From positions 1 to 28,771 of IMG/VR virus record IMGVR_UViG_3300030101_001930: DNA of 28,771 bases; one strand, given 5' to 3'. The notes under the pieces are model-generated. The model had not been told where the DNA came from and searched no databases. It worked only from the letters and a program-made list of their open reading frames with translations. Shown in pieces: positions 1 to 6,409 of the stretch. The position numbers were made by a program, and so were the translations under genes. This DNA comes from a virus. Positions within the stretch are counted from its first letter, which is position 1. Every line of letters starts with the position of its first letter.

Positions 1-73
1 ACTTCAAAACCTTTGTTTTATTGCCTATTTTATAAAGTCTTTCTTTGTATTGATAGTCAAATATAGATTTCAT
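1..73 (-). CDS. Truncated hypothetical protein (N-terminal 24 residues)
   Basis: A leftward gene begins with ATG at 73 and runs off the left edge of the window. The visible part begins MKSIFDYQYKERLYKIG and is rich in Lys and Tyr. An AAGGGAG ribosome binding site lies four bases upstream of the ATG, which is the main reason to call it. It follows the next leftward gene by only 10 bases, so it is probably the third gene of the same leftward operon. The fragment is too short to assign a family. That it is a real start rests on the good ribosome site and the spacing. Confidence 0.6.
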   Translation of the reverse strand, partial: MKSIFDYQYKERLYKIGNKTKVLK

Positions 74-83
74 TTTTGCTCCC

Positions 84-329
84 TTATTTAACTTTAAAAT
101 TGACATAGTAACAACAATTACTCAACTCGATTGATTTATCATCTTTTAAAGTTATCCAATTTTTAGATACTTTAAATTTATCTAAATCTTTTAGAGTTGT
201 TTTATTATATGGTAAATCTTTAAAGAATTCCATTCCATCAACCATTCCAGAAAACTCCCCCCTAACTTTATGAAATAGTCTTTCTTTTCTAGCGTATTTT
301 TTAAGCGTTGCAAATGTAACTTTTTTCAT
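84..329 (-). CDS. Small conserved phage protein of unknown function
   Basis: This is an 81-residue protein starting MKKVTFATLKKYARK. The open frame extends 13 codons further up to 368, but an AAAGGGAA ribosome site sits just before the ATG at 329, and the longer form would overlap the upstream gene, so 329 is the likelier start. The N-terminal pattern (KVTFATLKKYARK, then a GMVDGM segment) resembles a small uncharacterised protein that I recall from many marine and cyanobacterial phages; that is memory, not a search. No membrane segment or catalytic motif is visible. It lies 14 bases downstream of the gene at 622 and 10 bases upstream of the truncated gene, so it is an internal gene of a leftward, probably early, operon. 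Confidence 0.7.
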   Translation of the reverse strand: MKKVTFATLKKYARKERLFHKVRGEFSGMVDGMEFFKDLPYNKTTLKDLDKFKVSKNWITLKDDKSIELSNCCYYVNFKVK

Positions 330-343
330 TTTATTTCCCTTTC

Positions 344-622
344 TTATTGTATTTGGTCTAGTTCGCACTCTTTACAATCTTCAATAATTATATATTTAGG
401 ATTAGAAAGAAACTCAATTCTCTTAGCTTTTTCTTTTAATGAGATATTAGGATTGTAATTTATTTCCATGTTTTTATATGTTTGTTCATATTGTCTTTCA
501 TAGCCATAAGTTTTCCCAGAATGATAAGTCTTACCATTAATATCAAATTGTATTGAGTGGTAAGTGTTACCATTTATATCATCAAAGTATTTTTTTACTA
601 TTACTATTAATTGATTATCCAT
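344..622 (-). CDS. Small conserved phage protein of unknown function
   Basis: This is a 92-residue protein starting MDNQLIVIVKKYFDDINGN. The start at 622 has an AAAGGAA ribosome site about eight bases upstream. The N-terminal half carries two similar segments, GNTYHSIQFDINGK and KTYHSGKTYGYERQYEQ, typical of a small beta-rich fold, followed by a Lys/Glu-rich C-terminus with two Cys (DCKECE). Such small proteins with a conserved YHS and YGYERQY-like stretch occur in early regions of several phages, with no known function. It is the first gene of the leftward operon at this end and has a candidate promoter at 644-672. Confidence 0.65.
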   Translation of the reverse strand: MDNQLIVIVKKYFDDINGNTYHSIQFDINGKTYHSGKTYGYERQYEQTYKNMEINYNPNISLKEKAKRIEFLSNPKYIIIEDCKECELDQIQ

Positions 623-643
623 TTTATTTTATTCCTTTACTTT

Positions 644-672
644 TATTTATTTATTGTTTAGTTAAATGTAAA
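644..672 (-). promoter_or_regulatory. Candidate leftward promoter for the left-end operon
   Basis: Read leftward, TTTACA (plus coordinates 667-672) and TAAATA (644-649) are separated by 17 bases. This fits a sigma70-type promoter and would start transcription around 637, just ahead of the ribosome site of the gene at 622. It is a visual match only, in very AT-rich DNA where chance matches are common. The -35 part lies inside a 17-bp motif that is repeated near the right end of the window. Confidence 0.4.
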
Positions 673-680
673 CACAATAA
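651..680. repeat. Imperfect inverted repeat overlapping the shared 17-bp motif
   Basis: TTATTGT (651-657) is matched by ACAATAA (674-680), with 16 bases between. The interior is the 17-bp motif TTTAGTTAAATGTAAAC (657-673), which recurs with one change at 28640-28656. Placement over the candidate -35 box suggests an operator, but this is inference. Confidence 0.4.
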
Positions 681-797
681 ATGAACTATGCAAGTAATAT
701 TTAATATTTATTTAATAAAGTTTCTATTTGTTGGAAGTGTTTTGAGGGTTTAGATGTTGAGATTAAGGGCACAGCTTGCACACTCTCAATTACTAAC

Positions 798-1063
798 AAT
801 GTCAACGGCTTTAAAACTTATGACACTATGACACTTAAAGTAAATTCTAGGTCTTATTTTGTTTATTTTCTAGGCTGTTTTTAGAGTTTCACGTCGAGAA
901 CCTACTATTTAAACTCTTTACATAATTAAAATTATCAGAAGTTATTTGACCCCCCTTAGACGTATACAAACAAAGCCCCCTTAACGGTCACCATTCCACA
1001 GAAATTAGAGATATTAATGTCAATATCGCCCCTACAAAAAAATATTTGAAAATAATGTCAACG
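798..1063. repeat. Three dispersed AATGTCAA repeats
   Basis: AATGTCAACG occurs at 798-807 and again at 1054-1063, and AATGTCAA at 1016-1023. On the opposite strand each copy reads TTGACATT, containing a perfect consensus -35 hexamer. The 1054 copy falls exactly between the candidate -35 and -10 boxes of the promoter for the gene at 1081. They could be operator sites or leftward -35 boxes; no matching -10 box was found at the right distance on the leftward strand. Confidence 0.4.
951..987. repeat. Paired CCCCCTTA direct repeats
   Basis: CCCCCTTAGACG (951-962) and CCCCCTTAACGG (976-987) share their first eight bases and are 25 bases apart. They stand out as C-rich patches in AT-rich DNA just upstream of the terminase small subunit candidate. 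A terminase binding site is one possible role; there is no direct evidence. Confidence 0.3.
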
Positions 1064-1073
1064 CTTGTATATT
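1046..1073 (+). promoter_or_regulatory. Candidate rightward promoter, possibly giving a leaderless mRNA
   Basis: TTGAAA (1046-1051) and TATATT (1068-1073) are 16 bases apart. Transcription would start near 1080, at or next to the ATG at 1081. No Shine-Dalgarno sequence precedes that ATG (ATTAATAGCC), which agrees with leaderless translation. The spacer contains one AATGTCAACG repeat. Confidence 0.45.
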
Positions 1074-1080
1074 AATAGCC

Positions 1081-1722
1081 ATGAGTAACTTGCCTAAACT
1101 TAACGAAAGAAAAAAAGCAGCAGAAATTATGGCAACTAATCCTGATATGAGCTGTAAACAAATAGCTGCAAAGCTTAAAGTACATGAGAATACGGTGCTT
1201 AATTGGCGCAAAGATCCTAACTTCGTAGATATGGTATATCAGACTTATATGGTTGAATTTGGCGCTGAAATACCTGCTGTATTAAGCTCTATGATTAGGG
1301 AAGCAAAGGCTGGGAATGTCCAGGCTGGAAGATTAGTATTGGAGCATAGTGGAAAGCTTGTTAAGAATATAAATGTTACGATAGACAGTCCTTTTGAGAA
1401 GTTCTTAAAGGCTGAGCAGGCAGAAGTAGAGTATATGGATGCAGAAGTACAAGATATAGTAGAGGATATTGAAGAGATACAAGATATAGCGTTGCCAGAG
1501 CGTAAGGTTGAGGATCAAAAGAAGCGCACACAGTCAGAGTTTAAGACTATTAAGCAAGCAGCGCAGAATTCTAAGCGTAGAATGAATAGAAATAAGATGC
1601 ACAGGTGGAAGCAAAGGGCTAAGTCTGTAGGTATAGAGCCATTACCTGCTGGCAGACCCACCAAAGCACAAAAAAAGGAATGGATAGAGCTTGTTAGAGC
1701 TAAAGAACGAGAACAGAAGTGA
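1081..1722 (+). CDS. terS: Terminase small subunit candidate (HTH DNA-binding protein)
   Basis: This 213-residue protein has an N-terminal helix-turn-helix at roughly residues 10-45 (KAAEIMATNPDMSCKQIAAK, then VHENTVLNWRKDPNF). It is followed by a helical segment with a Gly/Leu-rich AKAGNVQAGRLVLEHSGK stretch, an acidic middle (about residues 110-145) and a very basic C-terminus. This layout matches the phBC6A51-type HTH family whose members are often annotated as phage terminase small subunits. The role would be recognising the packaging site and delivering DNA to the large terminase. It is separated from the large terminase (5023-6348), which lies on the other strand. It is the first gene of a short rightward operon and overlaps the next gene by four bases. 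A transcription regulator is the main alternative. Confidence 0.6.
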   Translation: MSNLPKLNERKKAAEIMATNPDMSCKQIAAKLKVHENTVLNWRKDPNFVDMVYQTYMVEFGAEIPAVLSSMIREAKAGNVQAGRLVLEHSGKLVKNINVTIDSPFEKFLKAEQAEVEYMDAEVQDIVEDIEEIQDIALPERKVEDQKKRTQSEFKTIKQAAQNSKRRMNRNKMHRWKQRAKSVGIEPLPAGRPTKAQKKEWIELVRAKEREQK

Positions 1723-1958
1723 AATATTACTTTATAGGCTTGCTTTTATTTCAACCTATCGAGGAAATATACACTTGTAATCACCCTAATACGATAGACA
1801 ATAACCAGCAACTGCTTTGTAACTGGACAGATGCAGATTTTATAGAGTATGAAGACGGGACTAGAGTATTAAGACCGAAAAGGAAGAAAGATAACTTTGT
1901 TAAAGCGTACTATAGGCGTAAATACTGGAAAGCTAAAAAAAATCGAAGCAAAGCTTAG
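1719..1958 (+). CDS. Hypothetical small protein with hydrophobic N-terminus
   Basis: This 79-residue protein uses a GTG start that overlaps the stop of the preceding gene (GTGA). The first 12 residues (MKYYFIGLLLFQ) are hydrophobic, and the C-terminal 30 residues are strongly basic (RPKRKK, YYRRKYWKAKKNRSK). I do not recognise the family. An eight-A run at 1935-1942 lies near the 3' end. If one A were skipped, the frame would continue for 16 more codons and end in a TGA that overlaps the ATG of the next gene, an arrangement typical of operons. The annotated C-terminus may therefore be wrong. No clear ribosome site is seen, so translational coupling to the upstream gene is likely. Confidence 0.55.
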   Translation: MKYYFIGLLLFQPIEEIYTCNHPNTIDNNQQLLCNWTDADFIEYEDGTRVLRPKRKKDNFVKAYYRRKYWKAKKNRSKA

Positions 1959-1991
1959 GAAATACATTGAAAAGGTATATGGTAAAATAAA

Positions 1992-2213
1992 ATGAGTAAA
2001 TTAGACCCTATGAAAGGTGGAAGAAACGTAGCTCAACAGCATAAATACAGGCAAAAGTTTGTAGACGGTGGTAAGATATGCAGTAAATGCGATAAAGTGC
2101 AGCCACTTGATTTGTATAATAAAAGACAAGGTGGATTACAATCTACTTGCAAGATTTGTATGAATGAAAAGAACAGAAAACGGTGGGAAAAGCAAAAACA
2201 ACCATTATGGTAA
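1992..2213 (+). CDS. Small zinc-ribbon protein, HNH-associated type
   Basis: This 73-residue basic protein has two CxxC pairs, CSKC near residues 30-33 and CKIC near 53-56, which would bind one zinc. The segment CSKCDKVQPLDLYNK followed by CKICMNEKNRKRW resembles the N-terminal zinc module of phage HNH endonucleases. The HNH catalytic part itself is absent, so this is a stand-alone zinc ribbon and not a nuclease on present evidence. No good ribosome site precedes the ATG; the nearest AAAGG is about 17 bases away. It lies in the short operon that begins with the terminase small subunit candidate. Confidence 0.65.
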   Translation: MSKLDPMKGGRNVAQQHKYRQKFVDGGKICSKCDKVQPLDLYNKRQGGLQSTCKICMNEKNRKRWEKQKQPLW

Positions 2214-2222
2214 GGAGTTATC

Positions 2223-2414
2223 GTGAAAAAACTAACAAATAAAGAAAGAGATCAGCAATTACAGTTCTTAACAGCTCAAGTAGCCAATCTTAATCGTCTT
2301 CTAGGCGCTTATGTTGACTTTGAAGGTAATAGTGCTGATTTCCAGAAACATTTAATTGATTTAAACGAAAAAATTAAAAAAGAAGGTGAGAATGGTACAA
2401 AAACTAATAATTAA
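2223..2414 (+). CDS. Small hypothetical coiled-coil protein
   Basis: This 63-residue protein starts with GTG at 2223, preceded by a good AAGGAG ribosome site. It is charged and probably helical (KERDQQLQFLTAQVANLNRL, then LIDLNEKIKKEG), with a heptad-like run of Leu and Val. I recognise no family. Its 3' end overlaps the next small gene by 23 bases, whose ribosome site lies inside this gene, so the two are probably translated together. Confidence 0.6.
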   Translation: MKKLTNKERDQQLQFLTAQVANLNRLLGAYVDFEGNSADFQKHLIDLNEKIKKEGENGTKTNN

Positions 2415-2562
2415 CGCTGTAATTAAGGTTTTAGCTAAACAATTCAAGTTAGATAAAGTTTTAGAGTATGTTGAAAAGCCTAATGATGCAGATAAAAAGA
2501 TTAAAAAACTTGAAAAGAGGCTAAAAAAGCTAGAAAAGGATGCTATTAAGTGGAGACCGTAG
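2392..2562 (+). CDS. Small hypothetical coiled-coil protein, 56 residues
   Basis: The gene starts with ATG at 2392 and stops at 2562. The protein begins MVQKLIINAVIKVLAKQFK, a short amphipathic segment, and then becomes a Lys/Glu-rich helix (KKIKKLEKRLKKLEKDAIKW) with leucine every third or fourth residue. A ribosome site AAGGTGAG lies four bases upstream of the ATG. It is the last gene of the rightward operon, and its stop codon directly abuts the stop codon of the convergent head gene at 2563, with no intergenic base and no visible terminator. Function unknown. Confidence 0.6.
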   Translation: MVQKLIINAVIKVLAKQFKLDKVLEYVEKPNDADKKIKKLEKRLKKLEKDAIKWRP

Positions 2563-3102
2563 TTATCTTGTTGATTCTACGCCACCCACACCTTGAACAA
2601 TAACTTTATCGTCAATTTCTATATCTTCTGGTATAAGTTGGCAGTAGCAGTTTTCTTTACAGACCGAGAAACCACTCGCAGGTAATCCAGCAGCTTCCCA
2701 GTTTTGCCAGGTATCGATTTGACCGACTCGGCTTTGGCAATCAGGACATATTCTAGGGCTTCCAACAGAAACCCAGCGCATCATTACGCTATCGCCATAA
2801 ATATTATCTTGTCCGATCCTAAAGCCTTGCATAACTCCTCCCACAATTCCTCGCTTAATGGTATTGCGAAATTCTCCAAAGATTCTTCCCCCATCTCGTA
2901 AGTCATCTGAGAGGATTTGAACGATTGCTCTATCTCCGACCCCACTTCCTCTAAGTATTGCAATCTCTCGTTCAATTCTCGTAGCAAGGACATCAATTCC
3001 GTAAGCGAGTCCGAGTGCAACCCACAGCAGGGTGTCTTCGTCTTGTTGTTCGATTTCTTCGGCATCTAAAAACTCCTCTAGGTTATCGTATTGTTCAGCC
3101 AT
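2563..3102 (-). CDS. MuF-like minor head protein
   Basis: This 179-residue protein has a helical N-terminus rich in Asp and Glu. Its C-terminal part matches the end of the phage Mu F-like head morphogenesis family: RWVSVGSPRICPDCQSRVG, then a Gly/Pro-rich linker, then CKENCYCQLIPE, with paired Cys that probably bind zinc. Family members are minor capsid proteins near the portal and often take part in DNA ejection or head assembly. It is shorter than most MuF proteins and carries mainly the C-terminal domain. Its ATG overlaps the stop of the morphogenesis protein upstream (TAATG), so it is the last gene of the leftward packaging operon. Confidence 0.65.
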   Translation of the reverse strand: MAEQYDNLEEFLDAEEIEQQDEDTLLWVALGLAYGIDVLATRIEREIAILRGSGVGDRAIVQILSDDLRDGGRIFGEFRNTIKRGIVGGVMQGFRIGQDNIYGDSVMMRWVSVGSPRICPDCQSRVGQIDTWQNWEAAGLPASGFSVCKENCYCQLIPEDIEIDDKVIVQGVGGVESTR

Positions 3103-3581
3103 TATTTCTTCATAGCCTTTTCTATATTATGTGCAAATTGCTTGGAGACCACATTTAAAGCACTTTTGTCTCTCTTGAGACCTTTAGTCCCAACTATAAA
3201 ATTCCTTGAACGAACGAATTTTCCTTCTGGGGTATTAAACCCCTCGTTATGCTCAACCCCATACTCCAGCATTTCAATCCCATCTTTTGTTGCTTTTATA
3301 GAGTCTCTTAAAGCCCCAGTATACAACAATGGCTTTCCCTGCGTATCAGTTTGTTTTGATTTATTATGACCAGGAAAAGTTGAAAGCCCTCTCCTTCTTA
3401 ATTCTAATGTGTTTGGAGATAAAGCTCTAAGATTGCCATCACTAATATTTTTAGCTGTAGCTTCTGCTAAATCACTAATAATACTAAAATTACTATCTTC
3501 CATTACCTTATCAAACTTCTGAGTAAGCTTCCTAAAGCTAAAATTAGACTTAAAAGTTACATTATATAAGTTTTTTGCCAA
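3102..3581 (-). CDS. Virion morphogenesis protein (HK97 gp10 / Mu gpG-like)
   Basis: This 159-residue protein carries a pattern seen in Mu gpG and HK97 gp10-type proteins: LSPNTLELRRRG, then KPLLYTGALRDSI, then EYGVEHNEGF and VRSRNFIVG. Members act at head-tail joining or tail completion. The start is TTG at 3581, chosen because an AGGAGA ribosome site lies just upstream and because the first ATG would remove 26 residues. It overlaps the small gene upstream by 20 bases and the MuF-like gene downstream by one base. Finding it beside the portal and away from the tail genes is unusual but not unknown. Confidence 0.6.
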   Translation of the reverse strand: MAKNLYNVTFKSNFSFRKLTQKFDKVMEDSNFSIISDLAEATAKNISDGNLRALSPNTLELRRRGLSTFPGHNKSKQTDTQGKPLLYTGALRDSIKATKDGIEMLEYGVEHNEGFNTPEGKFVRSRNFIVGTKGLKRDKSALNVVSKQFAHNIEKAMKK

Positions 3582-3795
3582 ACTCTTCTCCTAGTTTGCG
3601 TGCTTTCATAATTCTATTAACATTTTGAAGTAGGATTTTGTTAGCCATAGCTTCGCCCCAAGCTTTTGGGTCTGCTATAATTTCGCTAATATCTCCGTCA
3701 ATTTCAATATCTATTTTATTGAGTTCTTTGATTTTGCTGACGGATTCTCTCAAAGATTGATTGTTGCTCATTTTCTTGCTTGTTCGCTCTGACAA
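3562..3795 (-). CDS. Hypothetical small protein in the packaging operon
   Basis: This 77-residue protein is predicted mostly helical, with an acidic middle (IDIEIDGDISEIIADPKAWG) and a basic end. A strong GAGGAGG ribosome site sits nine bases before a TTG at 3795, whereas the first ATG (3771) has none, so the TTG start is preferred. That start lies 80 bases inside the portal gene. It overlaps the next gene by 20 bases. Such small helical proteins between portal and head completion genes are common, but I do not recognise a family. Confidence 0.55.
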   Translation of the reverse strand: MSERTSKKMSNNQSLRESVSKIKELNKIDIEIDGDISEIIADPKAWGEAMANKILLQNVNRIMKARKLGEEFGKKLI

Positions 3796-5023
3796 TTTCT
3801 CTTGCCTCCTCTATAGATAAATCTTTATTGTACTTTTGAAGTAATTGTGGCTGTGTTGTTAAATTGTTTTGTAGCGCATGATTCTCTATTAATATTTGAT
3901 CTTGTACAGACTTAGGATACTCAGGCTCTATAAAATCAAGTTTAAGCTCAGCAGGAAGATTAATTCCGTTATATCCAGCAATAGCTCGCTCTACATGATA
4001 CATTTCATGCTCGTACATTCTCCAAAGCTCTATATCGTCTTGATAATCTTCAAATCTTTCAAGGTCTTTTATTTTAAGAGCGATGCCAGATGGAACTTCG
4101 CCACCATCTTGAGCAAACTGCACATATAAGTGATTATTCTGTGCTACAAGGTCTACCTGAAACTTAACGCTCTCTATTACAGACTGAATATTACCTCCAG
4201 GAGAAGCAATACCAAATGTCGCTCCCTCTGGTAGGTCAAGAATAGAATCCGATCCTGTCCTCTTCATACCTTTGTCACTATACACTCCAGTCACAAAAGG
4301 CTGCCCAAACATTTGGAATCGAAGCCCTAATTGGAGTTCCGTCATGGTTATATTCACTTGCTCATTACAATCAACAATATCATTAGCTCCCTCTACAAAG
4401 AAAGAGTCTAGCTGATTTTCTCTATGTGTAAAAACAAAAGGGATAACTCCGTAACCATGCTCAAACTCTTCCATTATATTGCCGTCTTGATCGTACTGCG
4501 CATACATATTGCTGTCCCAGTACGCATATTCTAACTCTCTTGTGTCATACACTTCATTCACATTATGTAGTATTGGATAAGTAATTGCAGTAGGCACAAA
4601 TGGATTTTCATCCATATGCACATCAAAGTAATAAACTGGTCTATAGTCAAAGTGAGGCATTTCAACATCATCTCGATAAATAATTTGGGTTGCAACAGTA
4701 CCAAGAAGTCTAGTCATTTTTTCAATGTGTTTCATCCTAGCATCTTTTTTAACAGTAAGATTAGAGTAAGAATCGCTTACATTACGATTTGCCCCAACAT
4801 TATAAATTCTAGACATTTTATTTATAAATCTTTTAGTAAAATTTGCACTGTAAACAGGAATCTCTCTGAACGCATCTGCATCAAAGTAGGGTTCAATATA
4901 TTTTTGAATTTCGCATCCAGAATAAAAGTCTAATAGCTTATATATTTCTATGCGCCTTTCTTGAGCGTATTGTGATTTTAAGTCTGTAATAGATTCTTTT
5001 ATAATCTCTTCAACTGTAGTCAT
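3716..5023 (-). CDS. Portal protein
   Basis: This 435-residue protein fits an SPP1-like phage portal in size, position directly after the large terminase, and content. It has an N-terminal helical region with RRIEIYKLLDFYSG, a central beta-rich region with Tyr and Asp (RPVYYFDVHMDENPFVPTA), a helical segment around GEVPSGIALKIKDLERFE, and a Gln-rich charged C-terminal tail. The portal is a dodecameric ring at one capsid vertex that forms the DNA channel and joins head to tail. Its ATG overlaps the terminase stop (TAATG), and a GAGGA ribosome site is present. The identification is by pattern and context; individual sequence motifs in portals are weak. Confidence 0.8.
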   Translation of the reverse strand: MTTVEEIIKESITDLKSQYAQERRIEIYKLLDFYSGCEIQKYIEPYFDADAFREIPVYSANFTKRFINKMSRIYNVGANRNVSDSYSNLTVKKDARMKHIEKMTRLLGTVATQIIYRDDVEMPHFDYRPVYYFDVHMDENPFVPTAITYPILHNVNEVYDTRELEYAYWDSNMYAQYDQDGNIMEEFEHGYGVIPFVFTHRENQLDSFFVEGANDIVDCNEQVNITMTELQLGLRFQMFGQPFVTGVYSDKGMKRTGSDSILDLPEGATFGIASPGGNIQSVIESVKFQVDLVAQNNHLYVQFAQDGGEVPSGIALKIKDLERFEDYQDDIELWRMYEHEMYHVERAIAGYNGINLPAELKLDFIEPEYPKSVQDQILIENHALQNNLTTQPQLLQKYNKDLSIEEAREIVRANKQENEQQSIFERIRQQNQRTQ

Positions 5024-6348
5024 TATCTAGTCCTCATGATTAATTTATTTCTCTTAATAGGAAATTGGTTTATAAAAAAATACCTAAGCATATCACATCC
5101 ATGGTCATGTCTACCATCTTTCAGTGGCTCAGGTTTTAAATGTTTATTTTCAACAGCTTCTGGATAGCGATAGTTTTCCAAATCTTCAGCGAGTCCCACG
5201 CATTTACGATCCAAGTGCAAATAACGATTGTCGTTGGCATTCTCAATAAATCCACGAACATGACTAATACCTGAAGCGATATTCCTTGAAGTTTTGTCTC
5301 TAACTGATTGCACATAAATTCCATTTCTTCTAAATATTTCTATATCTCCGAGTCCAGACTGTCCTTGAGCTTGCATTCCTGCTGGGTCTCCATAGTATTG
5401 TCTTACTGCATAATTTTTTGATTTTATTATATTGATAAGCTCATCCGTCTTAATATTTTTTTCGTGTATAACTTCGTCAATAACATTTATGTGCCACTCT
5501 CCATTTATTCTATGTATCTGAAACCAGCCCACTGCTGGCATTCTATATCCAAAGTCAATAGAACAGTAAGTAGGAAAATTAGGATTGTAAGGATAATCTC
5601 CTACATCTTTATTTCTATCAAATGGGTAAACTTTGCCTTCAAAAGAAGTAAAGGCGCTACCAAATTCCTGGTCAAACATTTCTTTAGACATATTCCTTTT
5701 TCTCTCTATAAGAAAAGGATCTTCCATGCCTTCAGGAAAAGCATATTGATTCTCCCAACTAGGAGCTTGATGCGATTCCCATAAATTATCGGACTGACCC
5801 AACAAATAAAGGTCGTATATCCAATTAAATCCTTCTGGGGTAGTAATAAAAATACATTTACTGTCCTTTTTATCTGCTAAAGTAGGAGATAGGTACATCT
5901 CCCATATCTTTCTTTTTACTTTAGCTGCCTCATCGATAACAAGTAGATCAAGACCAGCTCCCACTAAAGAATCTGGATTATCTGCTGACTTGGCTTCTAC
6001 CACGCTACCCCATTTGAAGCGTATGTATCGTTCTTTCTCCGAGGCTTTGTCTATATCATTAGACTTGCCGATTACCATTCGCTTCCAAACTTCTCTAAAC
6101 ATAATGTCTGCTTTGTCGTATGATAAACCTACAAGCCATACCCTCTTATTGGGCTGGGAAGCATAATAGGTAGCTTCCATAGCTGCTGCTGTAGATTTTC
6201 CAAACCTACGACCACAAACCATAACAAAAAACCTTGCATCTTCTTTGCTTGGATAATGCAATTTAGCTTGACCATTATGAGGTTTGTAATCCATAAAGTC
6301 AAACCATTTTTCTTTAAAATTTGATAGATTATTATTAAATGTTTGCAT
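5023..6348 (-). CDS. terL: Terminase large subunit
   Basis: This 441-residue protein is the DNA packaging motor. The N-terminal ATPase has a Walker A motif GRRFGKST (residues 46-53) and Walker B LDLLVIDEA (D139 and catalytic E140), followed by a coupling segment FITTPEGFN. The C-terminal RNase H-like nuclease has acidic residues in YCSIDFGY, YYGDPAG and RHDHGCDML. The length is typical of TerL. It is the first gene of a leftward operon (terminase, portal, small protein, morphogenesis protein, MuF-like protein) and diverges from the scaffold and capsid genes. A candidate promoter lies at 6364-6392. Only a weak GGGTT precedes the ATG. Confidence 0.93.
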   Translation of the reverse strand: MQTFNNNLSNFKEKWFDFMDYKPHNGQAKLHYPSKEDARFFVMVCGRRFGKSTAAAMEATYYASQPNKRVWLVGLSYDKADIMFREVWKRMVIGKSNDIDKASEKERYIRFKWGSVVEAKSADNPDSLVGAGLDLLVIDEAAKVKRKIWEMYLSPTLADKKDSKCIFITTPEGFNWIYDLYLLGQSDNLWESHQAPSWENQYAFPEGMEDPFLIERKRNMSKEMFDQEFGSAFTSFEGKVYPFDRNKDVGDYPYNPNFPTYCSIDFGYRMPAVGWFQIHRINGEWHINVIDEVIHEKNIKTDELINIIKSKNYAVRQYYGDPAGMQAQGQSGLGDIEIFRRNGIYVQSVRDKTSRNIASGISHVRGFIENANDNRYLHLDRKCVGLAEDLENYRYPEAVENKHLKPEPLKDGRHDHGCDMLRYFFINQFPIKRNKLIMRTR

Positions 6349-6363
6349 TTATAACCCAATGTA

Positions 6364-6392
6364 ATATAAGTTACGCAATAGGATAAATACAA
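6364..6392 (-). promoter_or_regulatory. Candidate leftward promoter for terminase operon
   Basis: Read leftward, TTGTAT (plus coordinates 6387-6392) and TTATAT (6364-6369) are exactly 17 bases apart, placing the start near 6357, just upstream of the terminase ATG at 6348. The -35 box lies inside the left arm of the inverted repeat at 6383-6406. Confidence 0.5.
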
Positions 6393-6406
6393 CATATTGT
6401 ATTTAT
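6383..6406. repeat. Perfect 10-bp inverted repeat, likely operator
   Basis: ATAAATACAA (6383-6392) and TTGTATTTAT (6397-6406) are perfect reverse complements around a 4-base centre, CATA. The element sits between the divergent terminase and scaffold genes. It covers the -35 box of the leftward promoter and the start of the rightward -10 box, so a bound dimer could act on both operons. It is too AT-rich and lacks a T run to serve as a terminator. Confidence 0.6.
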
Positions 6407-6409
6407 AAT
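6404..6409 (+). promoter_or_regulatory. Candidate -10 box for the rightward late operon
   Basis: A perfect TATAAT lies at 6404-6409 and would start transcription around 6416, leaving the GGAGG ribosome site of the scaffold gene (6429-6433) inside the leader. No good -35 hexamer is present 16-18 bases upstream; instead the inverted repeat occupies that space. This is the layout expected of a promoter that needs an activator, which is inference. Confidence 0.45.

Larger units (their letters stand above)
623..1080. other. 458-bp gene-free control region between divergent operons
   Basis: No convincing gene is seen between the leftward gene at 622 and the rightward gene at 1081. The region holds a candidate leftward promoter (644-672), three copies of AATGTCAA (798, 1016, 1054), two CCCCCTTA repeats (951 and 976) and a candidate rightward promoter (1046-1073). 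A 7-bp inverted repeat AGAGTTT/AAACTCT (883-889 and 911-917) also lies here. An open frame at 705-884 has no usable start, and a 25-codon frame at 754-831 is too short to support. Position next to a terminase small subunit candidate makes this a plausible place for a packaging site, which is inference. Confidence 0.6.

Noticed and set aside
754-831. 25-codon frame with a GAGGG upstream
   Set aside because: Too short and with no recognisable content; it may be chance in a region with clear regulatory repeats.
705-884. Open frame of 59 codons in the left control region, containing CWKC
   Set aside because: It has no ATG, GTG or TTG near its start; the only ATG is about 20 codons from the end and lacks a ribosome site.
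2563-3369. Several open frames overlapping the MuF-like and morphogenesis genes
   Set aside because: They are shadows of the two head genes, which have ribosome sites and recognisable motifs.
6383-6406. Inverted repeat as a bidirectional terminator
   Set aside because: The stem is almost entirely A/T, no T run follows, and it lies between divergent genes where no transcript needs to end.
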